Assembly (NCBI RefSeq): GCF_012584455.1 | Contig: NZ_JABAEB010000003.1 | Location: forward strand, 63,641-127,640 | Origin: Shewanella oncorhynchi | GTDB lineage: Bacteria; Pseudomonadota; Gammaproteobacteria; Enterobacterales; Shewanellaceae | Length of the DNA: 64,000 nucleotides | Reading direction: 5' to 3' | Shown: piece by piece, positions 35,607 through 45,042 of the stretch | Numbering within the stretch: the first letter of the stretch is position 1 | How the letters are laid out: the number at the start of each line of letters is the position of its first letter | The notes under the pieces: generated by a model | Database searches by the model: none | What the model saw: only the letters and a program-made list of their open reading frames with translations | Told to the model about the DNA's origin: nothing | Translations under genes and position numbers: made by a program

Positions 35607-38237
35607 ATGTATAAGAACAATTTATTATCTAATTCAGTACGTTACGCTCTGCTTGGCGGCTTGGCTGCTGCGACATTAAATGCTCCAGCGGTCTTGGCTG
35701 CTGAAGATGGTGCAAAAGTTGAGCGTATTGAGGTTACCGGTTCACGCATCAAACGTAGCGATTTAGAAGGTGCTTCACCTGTAACAACCATTTCATCAGA
35801 AGATATGAAAATGGAAGGAAACCTTACTGTTGCAGATGCTTTGCGTAATAGTAATTTGAATACTTTCGGTTCTTTCTCTGAAAGATCAGGTAGTTCAGCT
35901 CAATCTCAAGCAACAATAGATTTACGTGGTGCAGGATCGGATAGAACTCTTGTTCTTATTGACGGTAAACGTTTTCCTGGTTCTCCTACTTTAGGTGGTG
36001 GTTCCGCAAATTTAAACGCAATTCCAATGGCTGCTGTTGAGCGTATTGAAATTTTAACTGATGGTGCTTCTTCTACTTATGGTTCTGATGCTATTGCTGG
36101 TGTAGTTAACATCATCATGAAGAAGAACTACCAAGGTATTGAATTCAATGTTGGAAGCGGTTCGCGTGAGGCTGATGGTGGCCAAACTAGCAAAGAATTT
36201 TCTGTGGTTGCTGGTTATCAGATGGATAAAGGTAACATAACGTTCGCTTTTGACCATCAAGACCGTAAAGGTATTTCTGATGCTGATCGTCCGTACACAG
36301 CTGCAAGTATGACAGATAATAATGGCGACGGAATCATTCAAGCATACACTGATACTATTGGTTGGAGTATATATGGTGCGACTGTTGCGTCACCAGATTT
36401 TTCAGAAGCTCAAGCATCGCCATTATGTGATGATTTAGCCGCTCAATATGGCTCAGATGTGTTTAAGAAAGTTGCAGCAGATGATGATTGGGGCCCTGGT
36501 TCGACTTACTGTATGTATGCAAACGCTAACGTTTCGTATAATAAAGCATCAATAGATCGAAATACTGTATACGTTGATGCAAATTATGAGATTGCTGAAG
36601 ACGTCGAGTGGTTTGGCAGAACAATGTTCACCCAAAACAACTCATTTGGTCGCTATGCACCACCTGCAGCAGCATGGAATAAAATGGCTGCGGATAATCC
36701 AAATAATCCATATGGTGTTGAAACAACAGGTTACTGGCGTTGGGTAGGAATTGGAACTCGTGATGGTAATGTTGATGATTACAATCAAGATTATTTAACT
36801 GGTTTGCGTGGTACTCTGCCATCATTAAACGATGCTTCTTGGGAATTTTACTATCACTATAATAAAGCTGATAATAAGAGTATTGGTGAGTACTATCTAA
36901 GTTATGCTGGCTTAGCTCACAATATAGCCAATGGTATTGATTTAGGCTCAGAGGAAGGAATTGCAAACATGAAAGCTACGACTTTAACTCAAAGTCGTGC
37001 TGAATTTCATCAGTATAATGGTGGCATAGGTTTTGATGCATTTGAACTTCCTGGCGGAGCTGTTGCACATTATTTTGGAATGGAATACTTTACTCAGGAT
37101 TTCTCTGAGGTATATGACGCTCAGTCTGAAGCTGGTTTAATCGGTGGTAGTGCTGGTAACTCATCAAGTGGTGATCGTCAAGTTTTTGCTACATTCTATG
37201 AGGCTGCATTACCAATAGTTGATAGTGTTGAAGTCAACTTAGCTGCACGATACGATAAGTATAGTGATTTTGGTAGTAATTTATCTCCAAAAGCATCAGT
37301 AAGATGGCAAGCATTAGATAACGTAGTAGTTAGAGCTTCTTATTCTGAAGCATTCAGAGCTCCTAGGTTAGATCAATTAAATGCGGCAGACACTTTCAGT
37401 GCTGAAAGCGGAAAAGACTACCCATTCTGTGTTTCAAATGCATCAGCTTCTTGTCCTACAAAACAGTTTGATACCTATATATCATCGAATGATAAATTGG
37501 ATGCTGAAACCTCTCAATATATTAATTTTGGTATAGCTTGGGATGTAATAGAGCAATTCTCCGTTAAGTTAGATTATTTTAATTTAGATATTGACAATGC
37601 AATTGCGCAACGAAGTGTTACAAACGTTATGCGTGGCATCGCAAACGGCCAGTTGACCCCAGATAGTACGTTTTATGTTGAACGAGCACCTACTACTGAT
37701 GGAACTTTAGGTAAAACACTCAAAGTTGGTACTGGTTATGCTAATGGTGATAAATTAACAATTGAAGGTATAGATCTAGGTTTAACTGGAAATATAGAAA
37801 CTCAAATTGGTGAATTTTCAGTGAATTGGAATAACTCATTTGTTCTTGATTACACTTCGGAACAAATTGGTGGTGCTACTGCACAAAATACAGCTGGTTG
37901 GGAAGGTCAGCCAGATTATAAGAGTGTGGTCACTACAACTTATAAAGTTTCTGATCATACATTTGCTTGGAATATGAATTACACTGCAGGTACATATGCT
38001 AAGGATAAAGCTATTGATGCTGCAGGGCTAGTGTTGGTACCAGAGGGAGACCTTGACTCATGGTTAATTCATAATCTTAGTTATACATATAATGCTGGAG
38101 ATTTTGGTTCGGTCACTTTAATGGTTAATAATCTAACAGATGAAGATCCGATTCTTAATGAAGGAGCTTATGATAACGCAGACCTATATAACAACTATGG
38201 TCGTGAATATCGTGCTAGCTACACAATTAAGTTCTAA
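35607..38237 (+). CDS. TonB-dependent outer-membrane receptor
   Basis: An 876-residue receptor. Signal peptide of about 31 residues ends near PAVLAAEDG. The TonB-box-like and plug region begins VERIEVTGSRIKR; the plug continues TIDLRGAGSDRTLVLIDGKR and SSTYGSDAIAGVVNII. A large 22-strand barrel follows, ending in an aromatic strand RASYTIKF. The substrate cannot be read from sequence; similar large Shewanella receptors import carbohydrates or peptides. The 3' half is AT-rich. In my memory of other Shewanella, such a receptor sits next to the TonB2 operon that lies 3 kb downstream here. Confidence 0.93.
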   Translation: MYKNNLLSNSVRYALLGGLAAATLNAPAVLAAEDGAKVERIEVTGSRIKRSDLEGASPVTTISSEDMKMEGNLTVADALRNSNLNTFGSFSERSGSSAQSQATIDLRGAGSDRTLVLIDGKRFPGSPTLGGGSANLNAIPMAAVERIEILTDGASSTYGSDAIAGVVNIIMKKNYQGIEFNVGSGSREADGGQTSKEFSVVAGYQMDKGNITFAFDHQDRKGISDADRPYTAASMTDNNGDGIIQAYTDTIGWSIYGATVASPDFSEAQASPLCDDLAAQYGSDVFKKVAADDDWGPGSTYCMYANANVSYNKASIDRNTVYVDANYEIAEDVEWFGRTMFTQNNSFGRYAPPAAAWNKMAADNPNNPYGVETTGYWRWVGIGTRDGNVDDYNQDYLTGLRGTLPSLNDASWEFYYHYNKADNKSIGEYYLSYAGLAHNIANGIDLGSEEGIANMKATTLTQSRAEFHQYNGGIGFDAFELPGGAVAHYFGMEYFTQDFSEVYDAQSEAGLIGGSAGNSSSGDRQVFATFYEAALPIVDSVEVNLAARYDKYSDFGSNLSPKASVRWQALDNVVVRASYSEAFRAPRLDQLNAADTFSAESGKDYPFCVSNASASCPTKQFDTYISSNDKLDAETSQYINFGIAWDVIEQFSVKLDYFNLDIDNAIAQRSVTNVMRGIANGQLTPDSTFYVERAPTTDGTLGKTLKVGTGYANGDKLTIEGIDLGLTGNIETQIGEFSVNWNNSFVLDYTSEQIGGATAQNTAGWEGQPDYKSVVTTTYKVSDHTFAWNMNYTAGTYAKDKAIDAAGLVLVPEGDLDSWLIHNLSYTYNAGDFGSVTLMVNNLTDEDPILNEGAYDNADLYNNYGREYRASYTIKF

Positions 38238-38256
38238 ATTTATTGGGATTTAATAT

Positions 38257-38284
38257 AAAAGCCAGTTCTAATAACTGGCTTTTT
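38257..38284 (+). terminator. Terminator after the receptor
   Basis: AAAAGCCAGTT, loop CTAAT, AACTGGCTTTT with trailing Ts. Confidence 0.92.
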
Positions 38285-38525
38285 AATTATATAAAGCAGT
38301 TGTCTTCGAACGCGCTGAAAATAAGTTTGATTTTAAATTTATTTAATTTCAGGAGTTGCAATTTTATAATGGTGTAATTCTGGGTGCTAAAGATTAAACG
38401 TTTGGTAGTGTGAAAGAATGTAAACTCTATGTTTCATGACAATTGTTTTTAATTTTTGTCAGGGAGTGATAAATTTTTTTGTGCAGTTTTACCATAAGTT
38501 TCTGATAATTTTTATAGGGGGGAGA

Positions 38526-39482
38526 ATGACGAGTCATTGGAGTGAATATTGGAAATTAGGACATGTTACATCCTTTGGTACCGACTTTAAGGAGAACTAT
38601 ACTGGTCAGTTGAAAGATATATGGTCAAATGTTTTTAGTCAATTTTCAATGGGGTTTAAAGTACTTGATGTAGCAACAGGTAATGGGGCTTTACCACTCT
38701 TAATTCAAGATTATTTTAGTAAATTAAGTGTTGTTGGAGAAGTTAAAGGGGTGGACTATGCTGATATAAATCTAGTCCCTCTTGCAAACACACATACAAA
38801 TAAAAATGTGGTTATTGAGTTGTTGGGTAATACGCCTGTAGAGTTATTACCATTTTCAGATAGTGAGTTTGACACTGTCATCTCCCAGTTTGGAATTGAG
38901 TACTCAGATATATGTACCTCAATGCCTGAGGTTCTTAGGGTTTTGAAAGATAATGGGAAATTTCATGCTGTAATACACCATGAAAACTCAGTTATTGTTC
39001 TTTATAACAGTAAACTACTTTCTTTTTTGGAACGCCCTGAAATTGAAAGTATAATGTTTTCTTTGAATAAAATATCTCTTGATATGGGAAGGATGACTGA
39101 TAGGCAAGATTTGATTAGAATAAAATCTTGCGAGAAATGTGAAAAAAGTCGTTCGGAAATAAACCGCCTACTTTCTACATTAGCATCTTATGATGAAAAA
39201 TCACTCTGTGAAAGTGAATTTTTAAATTATATTAATGAATTTTTTAAGAGTGGTTTATTTTGGTCTATCGGAAAAAAAATGGATTATCTTGCATTTGTGA
39301 ATAGACAGCTTGCGGTCTACAGACTGCGATTAACTGAGTTAGTAGCTGCTTCAAGAAGTATTGAGGATATGAATAGTTTTAGAGAATATTTGGAACCGCG
39401 TGGTATCAAAGAGCTAATGGTGGAAAATGTGGTTAGTAGTACGGGGGATATATTTGCATGGTACGTTTCCTTTTCAAAATGA
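38526..39482 (+). CDS. SAM-dependent class I methyltransferase, orphan
   Basis: With the start at MTSHWSEYWKLGHV (38526, behind a GGGGGGAGA ribosome site) the protein is 318 residues. The SAM-binding motif I VLDVATGNGALPLL lies near 42-55, then GVDYADIN, then PFSDSEFDTVISQFGIEY, a Methyltransf_11-like core. The C-terminal half is helical with a CEKCEK pair. The acceptor is unknown. AT-rich with many AGA/ATA codons unlike its neighbours, so acquisition by transfer is likely. The longer frame from 38436 adds 30 hydrophobic residues but lacks a ribosome site. Confidence 0.8.
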   Translation: MTSHWSEYWKLGHVTSFGTDFKENYTGQLKDIWSNVFSQFSMGFKVLDVATGNGALPLLIQDYFSKLSVVGEVKGVDYADINLVPLANTHTNKNVVIELLGNTPVELLPFSDSEFDTVISQFGIEYSDICTSMPEVLRVLKDNGKFHAVIHHENSVIVLYNSKLLSFLERPEIESIMFSLNKISLDMGRMTDRQDLIRIKSCEKCEKSRSEINRLLSTLASYDEKSLCESEFLNYINEFFKSGLFWSIGKKMDYLAFVNRQLAVYRLRLTELVAASRSIEDMNSFREYLEPRGIKELMVENVVSSTGDIFAWYVSFSK

Positions 39483-39800
39483 TGTTTAGAAATGCATTCT
39501 TTTACATAGAGTTAAGTTGTTCCGTCAGGCTTTTTAGTTAAAATTCCAATTTATATGTGTGACTCGTAACCTTTATCATTAGCGATGTATTGGACGCCTT
39601 AGTACTAGAATTTTCTGTATTCTGTCAAATTTCAAGCTGGCATATGAATCAGGAGGTTTTCATCATGGATATTAGGATAGATATTATGATATTGATCTTA
39701 GTTGTACAAGTATTACTCAGTAATATATTAGCAATACATCAGTAATACATCTGTAACTACATGAATGTAAACGTTAGTAGAACCATGCTGGCGTAATTCT

Positions 39801-40440
39801 TCAAATGGCTTTCTCCACCAAATGCCCAAATAGATATAAACACCTTTCTACCTTTACTTGAGGTGTATTGTTATAGTATCGCTTTGGATATAACTGTTTT
39901 CTCGCCTTTATTTGCGGATAATTCCGGAAAAGTATCACTTCCATAACCTTCATCTGCAAGCTCGGTATCAAACCGTTAGCAGCTTCAAGTGCCAATGAGG
40001 CTGGGTGCGATAAGTAATACTGTGCCTCTGGCCTTCTGATAATTCGACTTAAATCGGCAATTCTCCGCTATCGACTGCTATAAGTTTAATTACAGCTTCG
40101 ACTTTTACTTCGGCTCTCATTGTTCTGTGTTGTTGCATCAGTTCAGTACTAATGTGCGTGGAATATCGAGCCATCGATAAAGACTAATTCCGTGTTAGCA
40201 AGGCTAGTTAAGGCTTTTATAGATATGCCTGTATGCTTTTTTCTTACCATAAATGAAGTTGTCTAAAGATTGTACTCCAATGATTGAACTCTTTGGGGAA
40301 ATTTTGCAAAGGAATAACTGTCGATGGCGATAAAGAATTCCTTTGAATGTTCAAGTTTATCATAGACATGGCCTGTGCTTTCCATAACATCAATGAAATA
40401 GTTTTCCCCAGTGGGTATCAGTTAACATAAATCTTGGCAT
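39801..40440 (-). pseudogene. Decayed IS5-family transposase
   Basis: Reading the minus strand across frame breaks gives IS5 transposase pieces in the right order. A start MPRFMLTDTHWGKL is at 40440. ESTGHVYDKLEH and FPKEFNHWSTIFRQLHLW follow at about 40380-40247. The first catalytic region LVFIDGSIFHAH is near 40170. IKLIAVDSGELPI and ELSEGQRH come next. ADEGYGSDTF is at 39910-39965 and CLYLFGHLVEKAI at the end. Several stops and frameshifts make it non-functional. I could not identify terminal inverted repeats. Confidence 0.8.
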
Positions 40441-41131
40441 GGTTTGAGATTAATAGCTTTTTTTGCAAAACAAATTATACGTCTTGCTATGCTGTCTAAA
40501 AATCACTCTCGGATGAGCAACAGATCCTAGTCATTACTCCAAACTCCAAGAAAAGGGGGGTAATTGAGTAAATTTGGGGAAGTTAACTTGTAAAAATGAG
40601 TTATTTGCCTGTGTAGACGTTTTGAAAGCACTATGGTGGGCATCTGGAAGAAGATAATGGTGGTCATGATCTCATTTATTGCGATGTGATTAGTGCGTAT
40701 CTTCAGCTAATGAAGTTTTCTCTAATTCTATGATGACAACATCGGAACATCATAGATATCACAAAACACTTTCACTAAATTGTTGTGTCAAGGCTTTCTG
40801 TGTGATGGGGTTATTTGAGGTCGAAAGATTTTATCACACGGTGCCGCTAGTTCTGATGTTCTAACACCGAGTTCAAGTTAAGTAAATCTTATCGGGGGAT
40901 TTGAGTAAAGAACATCTACTTGAGTCGCCATTATGTTAAAAAATGTTAATTTTAATAAAGAGGGCACGCAAAGTTGGTTGTTGGCTATCTTTATGATTTT
41001 ATAGGATTTAAATTAATTTATTATTTTTTTGAACAAAAAGTAATAACCCTAAAGATTCATTTTCGCCTAAAAAAACACCTTTCGTAAAAAATTTCATTAT
41101 TAACGCTTCTTTACACTAGTTTTTAGTCGTC
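40441..41131. other. AT-rich non-coding remainder of the insertion
   Basis: No ORF or RNA gene that I can recognise. The stretch 40600-40900 may be further eroded mobile DNA but I saw no transposase motif in it. AT-rich, with poly-T/poly-A runs near 41020-41070. Confidence 0.4.
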
Positions 41132-41134
41132 TGA

Positions 41135-41168
41135 AATGTTGACACAGGTCAACATTTTGTGAAATGAT
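41135..41168 (+). promoter_or_regulatory. Palindrome overlapping the putative TonB2-operon promoter
   Basis: AATGTTGAC and GTCAACATT form perfect 9-bp arms around ACAG (41135-41156). TTGACA at 41139-41144 is embedded, and an AATGAT at 18 bp spacing (41163-41168) could be the -10. Position suggests repression of the operon by a dimeric regulator. It does not resemble a Fur box. Confidence 0.5.
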
Positions 41169-41178
41169 GCCAGCGGGT

Positions 41179-41198
41179 CTACGCCTGTAAGGGCGTAG
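41179..41198 (+). other. Leader hairpin of the TonB2 operon
   Basis: CTACGCC and GGCGTAG with a 6-nt loop, followed by a purine-rich AAAGGGAAGGAAA. It lies about 135 nt before the first gene; no T-run follows, so it is not a terminator. Confidence 0.5.
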
Positions 41199-41331
41199 GA
41201 AAGGGAAGGAAAAACTAAGAATCACAAGAGAAAGACGAACTTACAGAAATTTTTTCGGCAAGTATTTACTCCTTGTCGTTATGTTGCTGGTAAGTTAAAC
41301 CTTTTTATTCACTTCAAATTGGTTGGGAACT

Positions 41332-42114
41332 ATGTCCAAGGTAAGCAATAGAACAAAAATCGCTACTGCACTTGTTGGCGTGCTGGCATTAGCGAGCAGC
41401 AGCTTAGTAGTTGCAGATCCTCTTACCGACGTGCAGAAAGCGGATAGTATGATCCATGCTGATGCTGCTGCGTCGCAAAAGAACGTTGATAAGTATTTCG
41501 ATCAAGCACAAGACATGCTTTTTGAGTATGGTTCTGTTGCAGATGAGCGCGAATCACTGAAATCATATAACGATTACGTTGCCAGCTTAGTCGCTGATCA
41601 ACAAAAGACAATGGATTCAGTGCAAGGTGACATCAATGGTGTTGATAAACTTCGCCAAGGTGTTGTGCCATTAATGTTTAAAATGGTTGAATCATTAGAA
41701 CAGTTTGTTCAATTAGATTTACCTTTTAATTCTGAAATACGTACTAATCGTGTTAATGAGCTGAAAAGACTCCTTAATACTGCCGAAGTCACATTAGCAG
41801 AAAAATACCGTCTAATTCTTGATGCTTATAGTATTGAGCGCGAATATGGTAGTGCTGTTGCCGTTAACCAAGGTAAGTTAAACCTAGATGGTAAAGAAGT
41901 GTTGGTTGACTTCTTTAACTTAGGTCGTGTTGCTCTTTATGCACAGAGTTTAGATCAAAAGACTGGCTGGATGTACAACCCAGAATCTAAGGGTTGGGAT
42001 AAGTTAGATGACAGCTATTTGCGTGAACTGACCAAAGGTATCCGCATTGCCCGTAAACAAGGCGCTCTAGATCTATTCGCGTTACCAATTCCTGCTGCGG
42101 AGACTGCACAATAA
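41332..42114 (+). CDS. DUF3450 periplasmic protein of the TonB2 operon
   Basis: A 260-residue exported protein with a signal peptide of about 28 residues (LALASSSLVVA). It has long coiled-coil helices (about 35-120) and a C-terminal domain ending in FALPIPAAETAQ. DUF3450 proteins occur almost always with TonB2-ExbB2-ExbD2 sets in marine gammaproteobacteria; the exact role is unknown. The ATG at 41332 was chosen over a TTG three codons upstream. The next gene begins at its stop codon. Confidence 0.85.
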   Translation: MSKVSNRTKIATALVGVLALASSSLVVADPLTDVQKADSMIHADAAASQKNVDKYFDQAQDMLFEYGSVADERESLKSYNDYVASLVADQQKTMDSVQGDINGVDKLRQGVVPLMFKMVESLEQFVQLDLPFNSEIRTNRVNELKRLLNTAEVTLAEKYRLILDAYSIEREYGSAVAVNQGKLNLDGKEVLVDFFNLGRVALYAQSLDQKTGWMYNPESKGWDKLDDSYLRELTKGIRIARKQGALDLFALPIPAAETAQ

Positions 42115-43469
42115 TGAAGAAGTTAATTACTACAGCTGTGTTGGCTGCAAGTTTCTCTTTAACTGCTGGTATGGCGAGCGCTGCTGATGCGCCTAAGTCA
42201 ATTGACCAATTATTGCAACAAGTTAAAGTTGAACGCGCTGCAGAAGGTAAAGTCAACAGCAAGCGTGAGCAAGAGTTCCAAGCAGAGCGTGGCGATAAGG
42301 CCGCTTTACTGCAAAAAGAAAAAAATGCGTTGGCTGCTGAAAAGCAACGTGGTAAAGATTTGAACCAAGCGTTTTTAGATAACGAGCGTAAAATTGCTCA
42401 GTTAGAAGAAGATCTAAAAACGGCTCAAGGTGACTTGGGTGAGATGTTTGGTGTAGTTAAAGGTGAAGCTGGCGATTTCGCAGGTAAACTGGCAAGTTCA
42501 AACATCAGTGCTCAATTTCCAAATCGCGATAAATTTATTGCTGATTTAGGTGCCCGTAAGCAATTACCAAAAATTGAAGAGTTAGAACAATTCTGGCAAG
42601 AGCAGCTATTTGAAATGGCGCAATCTGGCAAAGTGGTTAAGTTTGAAGGTTCTGTTACCGAAATTGATGGTAGCGTGAAAACAACGACTATTCATCGTAT
42701 TGGTGCTTATAACTTAACGGCTGATGGTAAATATATTGTATATAACCCTGAATTAGGTTTAGTACAACAGCTGTCTCAACAACCTGAAGGCTACCAAGTT
42801 AGCGCAGTTGCTAAATGGGAAGAAACGGCTTCTGGTACAGCACCTTTCTATATTGACCCTGCTCGTGGCGTACTGTTAAACATATTTACTAACAAAGCTA
42901 GCATGGAAGATCGTATCGAGTCAGGCGGTACCATTGGCTATATTATTCTGATATTACTTGCAATTGGTTTATTAATTGCGGTTGAGCGTTTCATTGTGCT
43001 GGCAGCTATCGGTGCAAAAGTTAAACGCCAAGCTAAAAATGTTGATAATCCAGGTAACAATGCCCTTGGTCGTATCTTGAAGGTTTACCATGAAAACAAA
43101 GATGTTGATGTTGAAACATTAGAGTTGAAGTTGGATGAAGCTATTCTGAAAGAAACGCCTGCATTAGAAGCTCGAATTTCAATTTTGAAAGTCATTGCAG
43201 CTATCGGCCCAATGTTAGGTCTGCTAGGTACAGTAACAGGTATGATTGCGACCTTCCAAAGTATCCAACTGTTCGGTACTGGTGATCCAAAACTGATGGC
43301 GGGTGGTATCTCTATGGCTCTGGTTACTACAGTGCAAGGTCTAGTTGCGGCTCTGCCTCTGATGTTACTACATGCAATACTCGTTGCGCGTAGCAAATCA
43401 ATCACCCAAATTTTGGAAGAGCAAAGTGCCGGCATTATCGCCGCACATGCTGAGAAGAGGGCTAACTAA
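42114..43469 (+). CDS. TtpC-like MotA/TolQ/ExbB proton-channel protein
   Basis: A 451-residue protein with a cleavable-looking signal peptide (MKKLITTAVLAASFSLTAGMASA). A periplasmic coiled-coil region follows (about 25-120), then a mixed domain and the ExbB/TolQ module in the last 170 residues, with GYIILILLAIGLLIAVERF, IAAIGPMLGLLGTVTGMIATF and ALVTTVQGLVAALPLML. Vibrio TtpC, a TonB2-complex protein, has this shape. Starts at the preceding stop (1-bp overlap). Confidence 0.9.
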   Translation: MKKLITTAVLAASFSLTAGMASAADAPKSIDQLLQQVKVERAAEGKVNSKREQEFQAERGDKAALLQKEKNALAAEKQRGKDLNQAFLDNERKIAQLEEDLKTAQGDLGEMFGVVKGEAGDFAGKLASSNISAQFPNRDKFIADLGARKQLPKIEELEQFWQEQLFEMAQSGKVVKFEGSVTEIDGSVKTTTIHRIGAYNLTADGKYIVYNPELGLVQQLSQQPEGYQVSAVAKWEETASGTAPFYIDPARGVLLNIFTNKASMEDRIESGGTIGYIILILLAIGLLIAVERFIVLAAIGAKVKRQAKNVDNPGNNALGRILKVYHENKDVDVETLELKLDEAILKETPALEARISILKVIAAIGPMLGLLGTVTGMIATFQSIQLFGTGDPKLMAGGISMALVTTVQGLVAALPLMLLHAILVARSKSITQILEEQSAGIIAAHAEKRAN

Positions 43470-43996
43470 TGATGCTATACCTGATGGACATATGGGATTC
43501 CGTCAGGGGCTTCATGGCCGCTGGAGGAAACGTCCTTTGGTTGGTTGCGTTTGTATTGTTCTTAATGTGGGTATTGATGCTTGAGCGTTATTGGTATCTT
43601 AATTGGATATCACCAAAGCAACATAAAGCTATCATATCTGCGTGGGATTCTAGAGAGGAAACCACCTCTTGGTACGCACACCGTATCCGTGAAGCTTGGC
43701 TGTCCCAAGCGAAGCAAGATTTGAATGCACGTATGCTGATGATAAAAACCTTAGTAGCTATTTGTCCTATGATAGGTTTGTTAGGTACCGTAACCGGTAT
43801 GATTTCAGTGTTTGATGTGATGGCAGTTCAGGGGACGAGTAATGCTCGTTTAATGGCGGCTGGTATTTCAATGGCAACTATGCCCACGATGGCGGGGATG
43901 GTTGCAGCATTATCGGGAGTATTCTTTAGTACTCGTCTGGATGTAAAAATGAAAATCAGTTTAGAAAAGCTAAAAGACAGCATGCCGCACCACTAG
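43469..43996 (+). CDS. exbB: Biopolymer transport protein ExbB2
   Basis: A 175-residue inner-membrane proton-channel subunit. Three membrane helices: about 17-37 (GNVLWLVAFVLFLMWVLML), AICPMIGLLGTVTGMISVFD and ISMATMPTMAGMVAALSGVFF. Energises TonB with ExbD. The compact ExbB2 form differs from the longer TtpC-like protein just upstream. Overlaps that gene's stop. Confidence 0.93.
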   Translation: MMLYLMDIWDSVRGFMAAGGNVLWLVAFVLFLMWVLMLERYWYLNWISPKQHKAIISAWDSREETTSWYAHRIREAWLSQAKQDLNARMLMIKTLVAICPMIGLLGTVTGMISVFDVMAVQGTSNARLMAAGISMATMPTMAGMVAALSGVFFSTRLDVKMKISLEKLKDSMPHH

Positions 43997-44009
43997 AGAG
44001 AGATTGAAC

Positions 44010-44414
44010 ATGGCACGTAAAAAGCATTCCAGTGTAGACGAGGAAGCGCAAATTGATATGACACCGATGCTCGACATCGTGTTTATCATGTTGATCTTCT
44101 TCATTGTAACAACGTCATTTGTGAAACCTTCTGGTTTGGATTATAACAAACCCAAAGCTTCGCAAGCGACTTCAAAGCCTTCGGCTAACATCTTTATCGG
44201 CGTCAGTAAAACAGGCGTGATCATGATGGAAAACCGTCAGGTTGATATCGAACGTGTAACAGCAAACGTTGAACGTATGTTAGCTGAAGCTCCTGAAGCT
44301 GCGGTATTGATTCAGGCAGATAAAGACGCAACGCATGGCTTAGTTGTTAAAGTTCTAGACCAAGTCAAAGCGGCTGGTATAGATAAAATTTCGGTATCTG
44401 CGGGGAACGATTAA
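44010..44414 (+). CDS. exbD: Biopolymer transport protein ExbD2
   Basis: A 134-residue protein with one N-terminal membrane helix (about 20-42, DMTPMLDIVFIMLIFFIVTTSF) containing the proton-carrying Asp in PMLDIVF, then a periplasmic domain. The ATG at 44010 is chosen because the two extra codons upstream begin with TTG. Thirteen bp after exbB, 1 bp before tonB. Confidence 0.95.
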   Translation: MARKKHSSVDEEAQIDMTPMLDIVFIMLIFFIVTTSFVKPSGLDYNKPKASQATSKPSANIFIGVSKTGVIMMENRQVDIERVTANVERMLAEAPEAAVLIQADKDATHGLVVKVLDQVKAAGIDKISVSAGND

Positions 44415-44415
44415 T

Positions 44416-45042
44416 ATGCTAAGAGCACTAGTATCGATCATTATTGGTGCTGCTGTGACTTTTGGTCTGTTCGCTTTTATGGCGTTCTTGGTCGGTGGCG
44501 GCGCACAGCGCGGCGAAACATCGGCCGAGACCCCTGTAATTGAAATCACTATGGATAGACAGGATTCAAAAGCACAGAATAAGCCAAGGGTAGTGCCTAA
44601 GCCACCACCACCGCCAGAACAGCCACAGAAGCCTGAGGCAACGCCGCCAGAATCTTCGAGCAATATTGACACAGCAATGTCGTTCAATATGGGGGGTGTA
44701 GAAGCAGGAGGTCACTCAGCAGGTGGTTTTAAATTAGGCAATATGATGACTCGCGATGGTGATGCTACACCTATCGTTCGTATCGAACCTCAGTATCCAA
44801 TTGCTGCGGCGCGTGATGGTAAAGAAGGTTGGGTACAACTTCGTTTTACCATTAACGAACTCGGTGGTATCGACGATGTTGAAGTTATTCAAGCAGAACC
44901 AAAACGCTTATTTGATAAAGAAGCGATTCGTGCACTGAAGAAGTGGAAGTACAAGCCAAAGATTGTTGATGGCAAGCCATTGAAACAACCTGGTATGACA
45001 GTACAACTAGACTTCACCTTAGATAAAGGAGGCAACCAATAA
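44416..45042 (+). CDS. tonB: TonB2 energy transducer
   Basis: A 208-residue protein with an N-terminal membrane anchor (about 5-27), a short Pro-rich spacer with PKPPPPPEQPQKPE and a C-terminal TonB domain (PIVRIEPQYPIAAARDGKEGW, then ALKKWKYKP). The short spacer is typical of TonB2 and not of the long TonB1. It meets OM receptors to open their plug. Confidence 0.95.
   Translation: MLRALVSIIIGAAVTFGLFAFMAFLVGGGAQRGETSAETPVIEITMDRQDSKAQNKPRVVPKPPPPPEQPQKPEATPPESSSNIDTAMSFNMGGVEAGGHSAGGFKLGNMMTRDGDATPIVRIEPQYPIAAARDGKEGWVQLRFTINELGGIDDVEVIQAEPKRLFDKEAIRALKKWKYKPKIVDGKPLKQPGMTVQLDFTLDKGGNQ

Noticed and set aside
39801..39995. A 64-codon minus-strand ORF as an independent gene
   Set aside because: It lies inside the decayed IS5 transposase; only its 3' end is in the transposase frame and the rest is out of frame.
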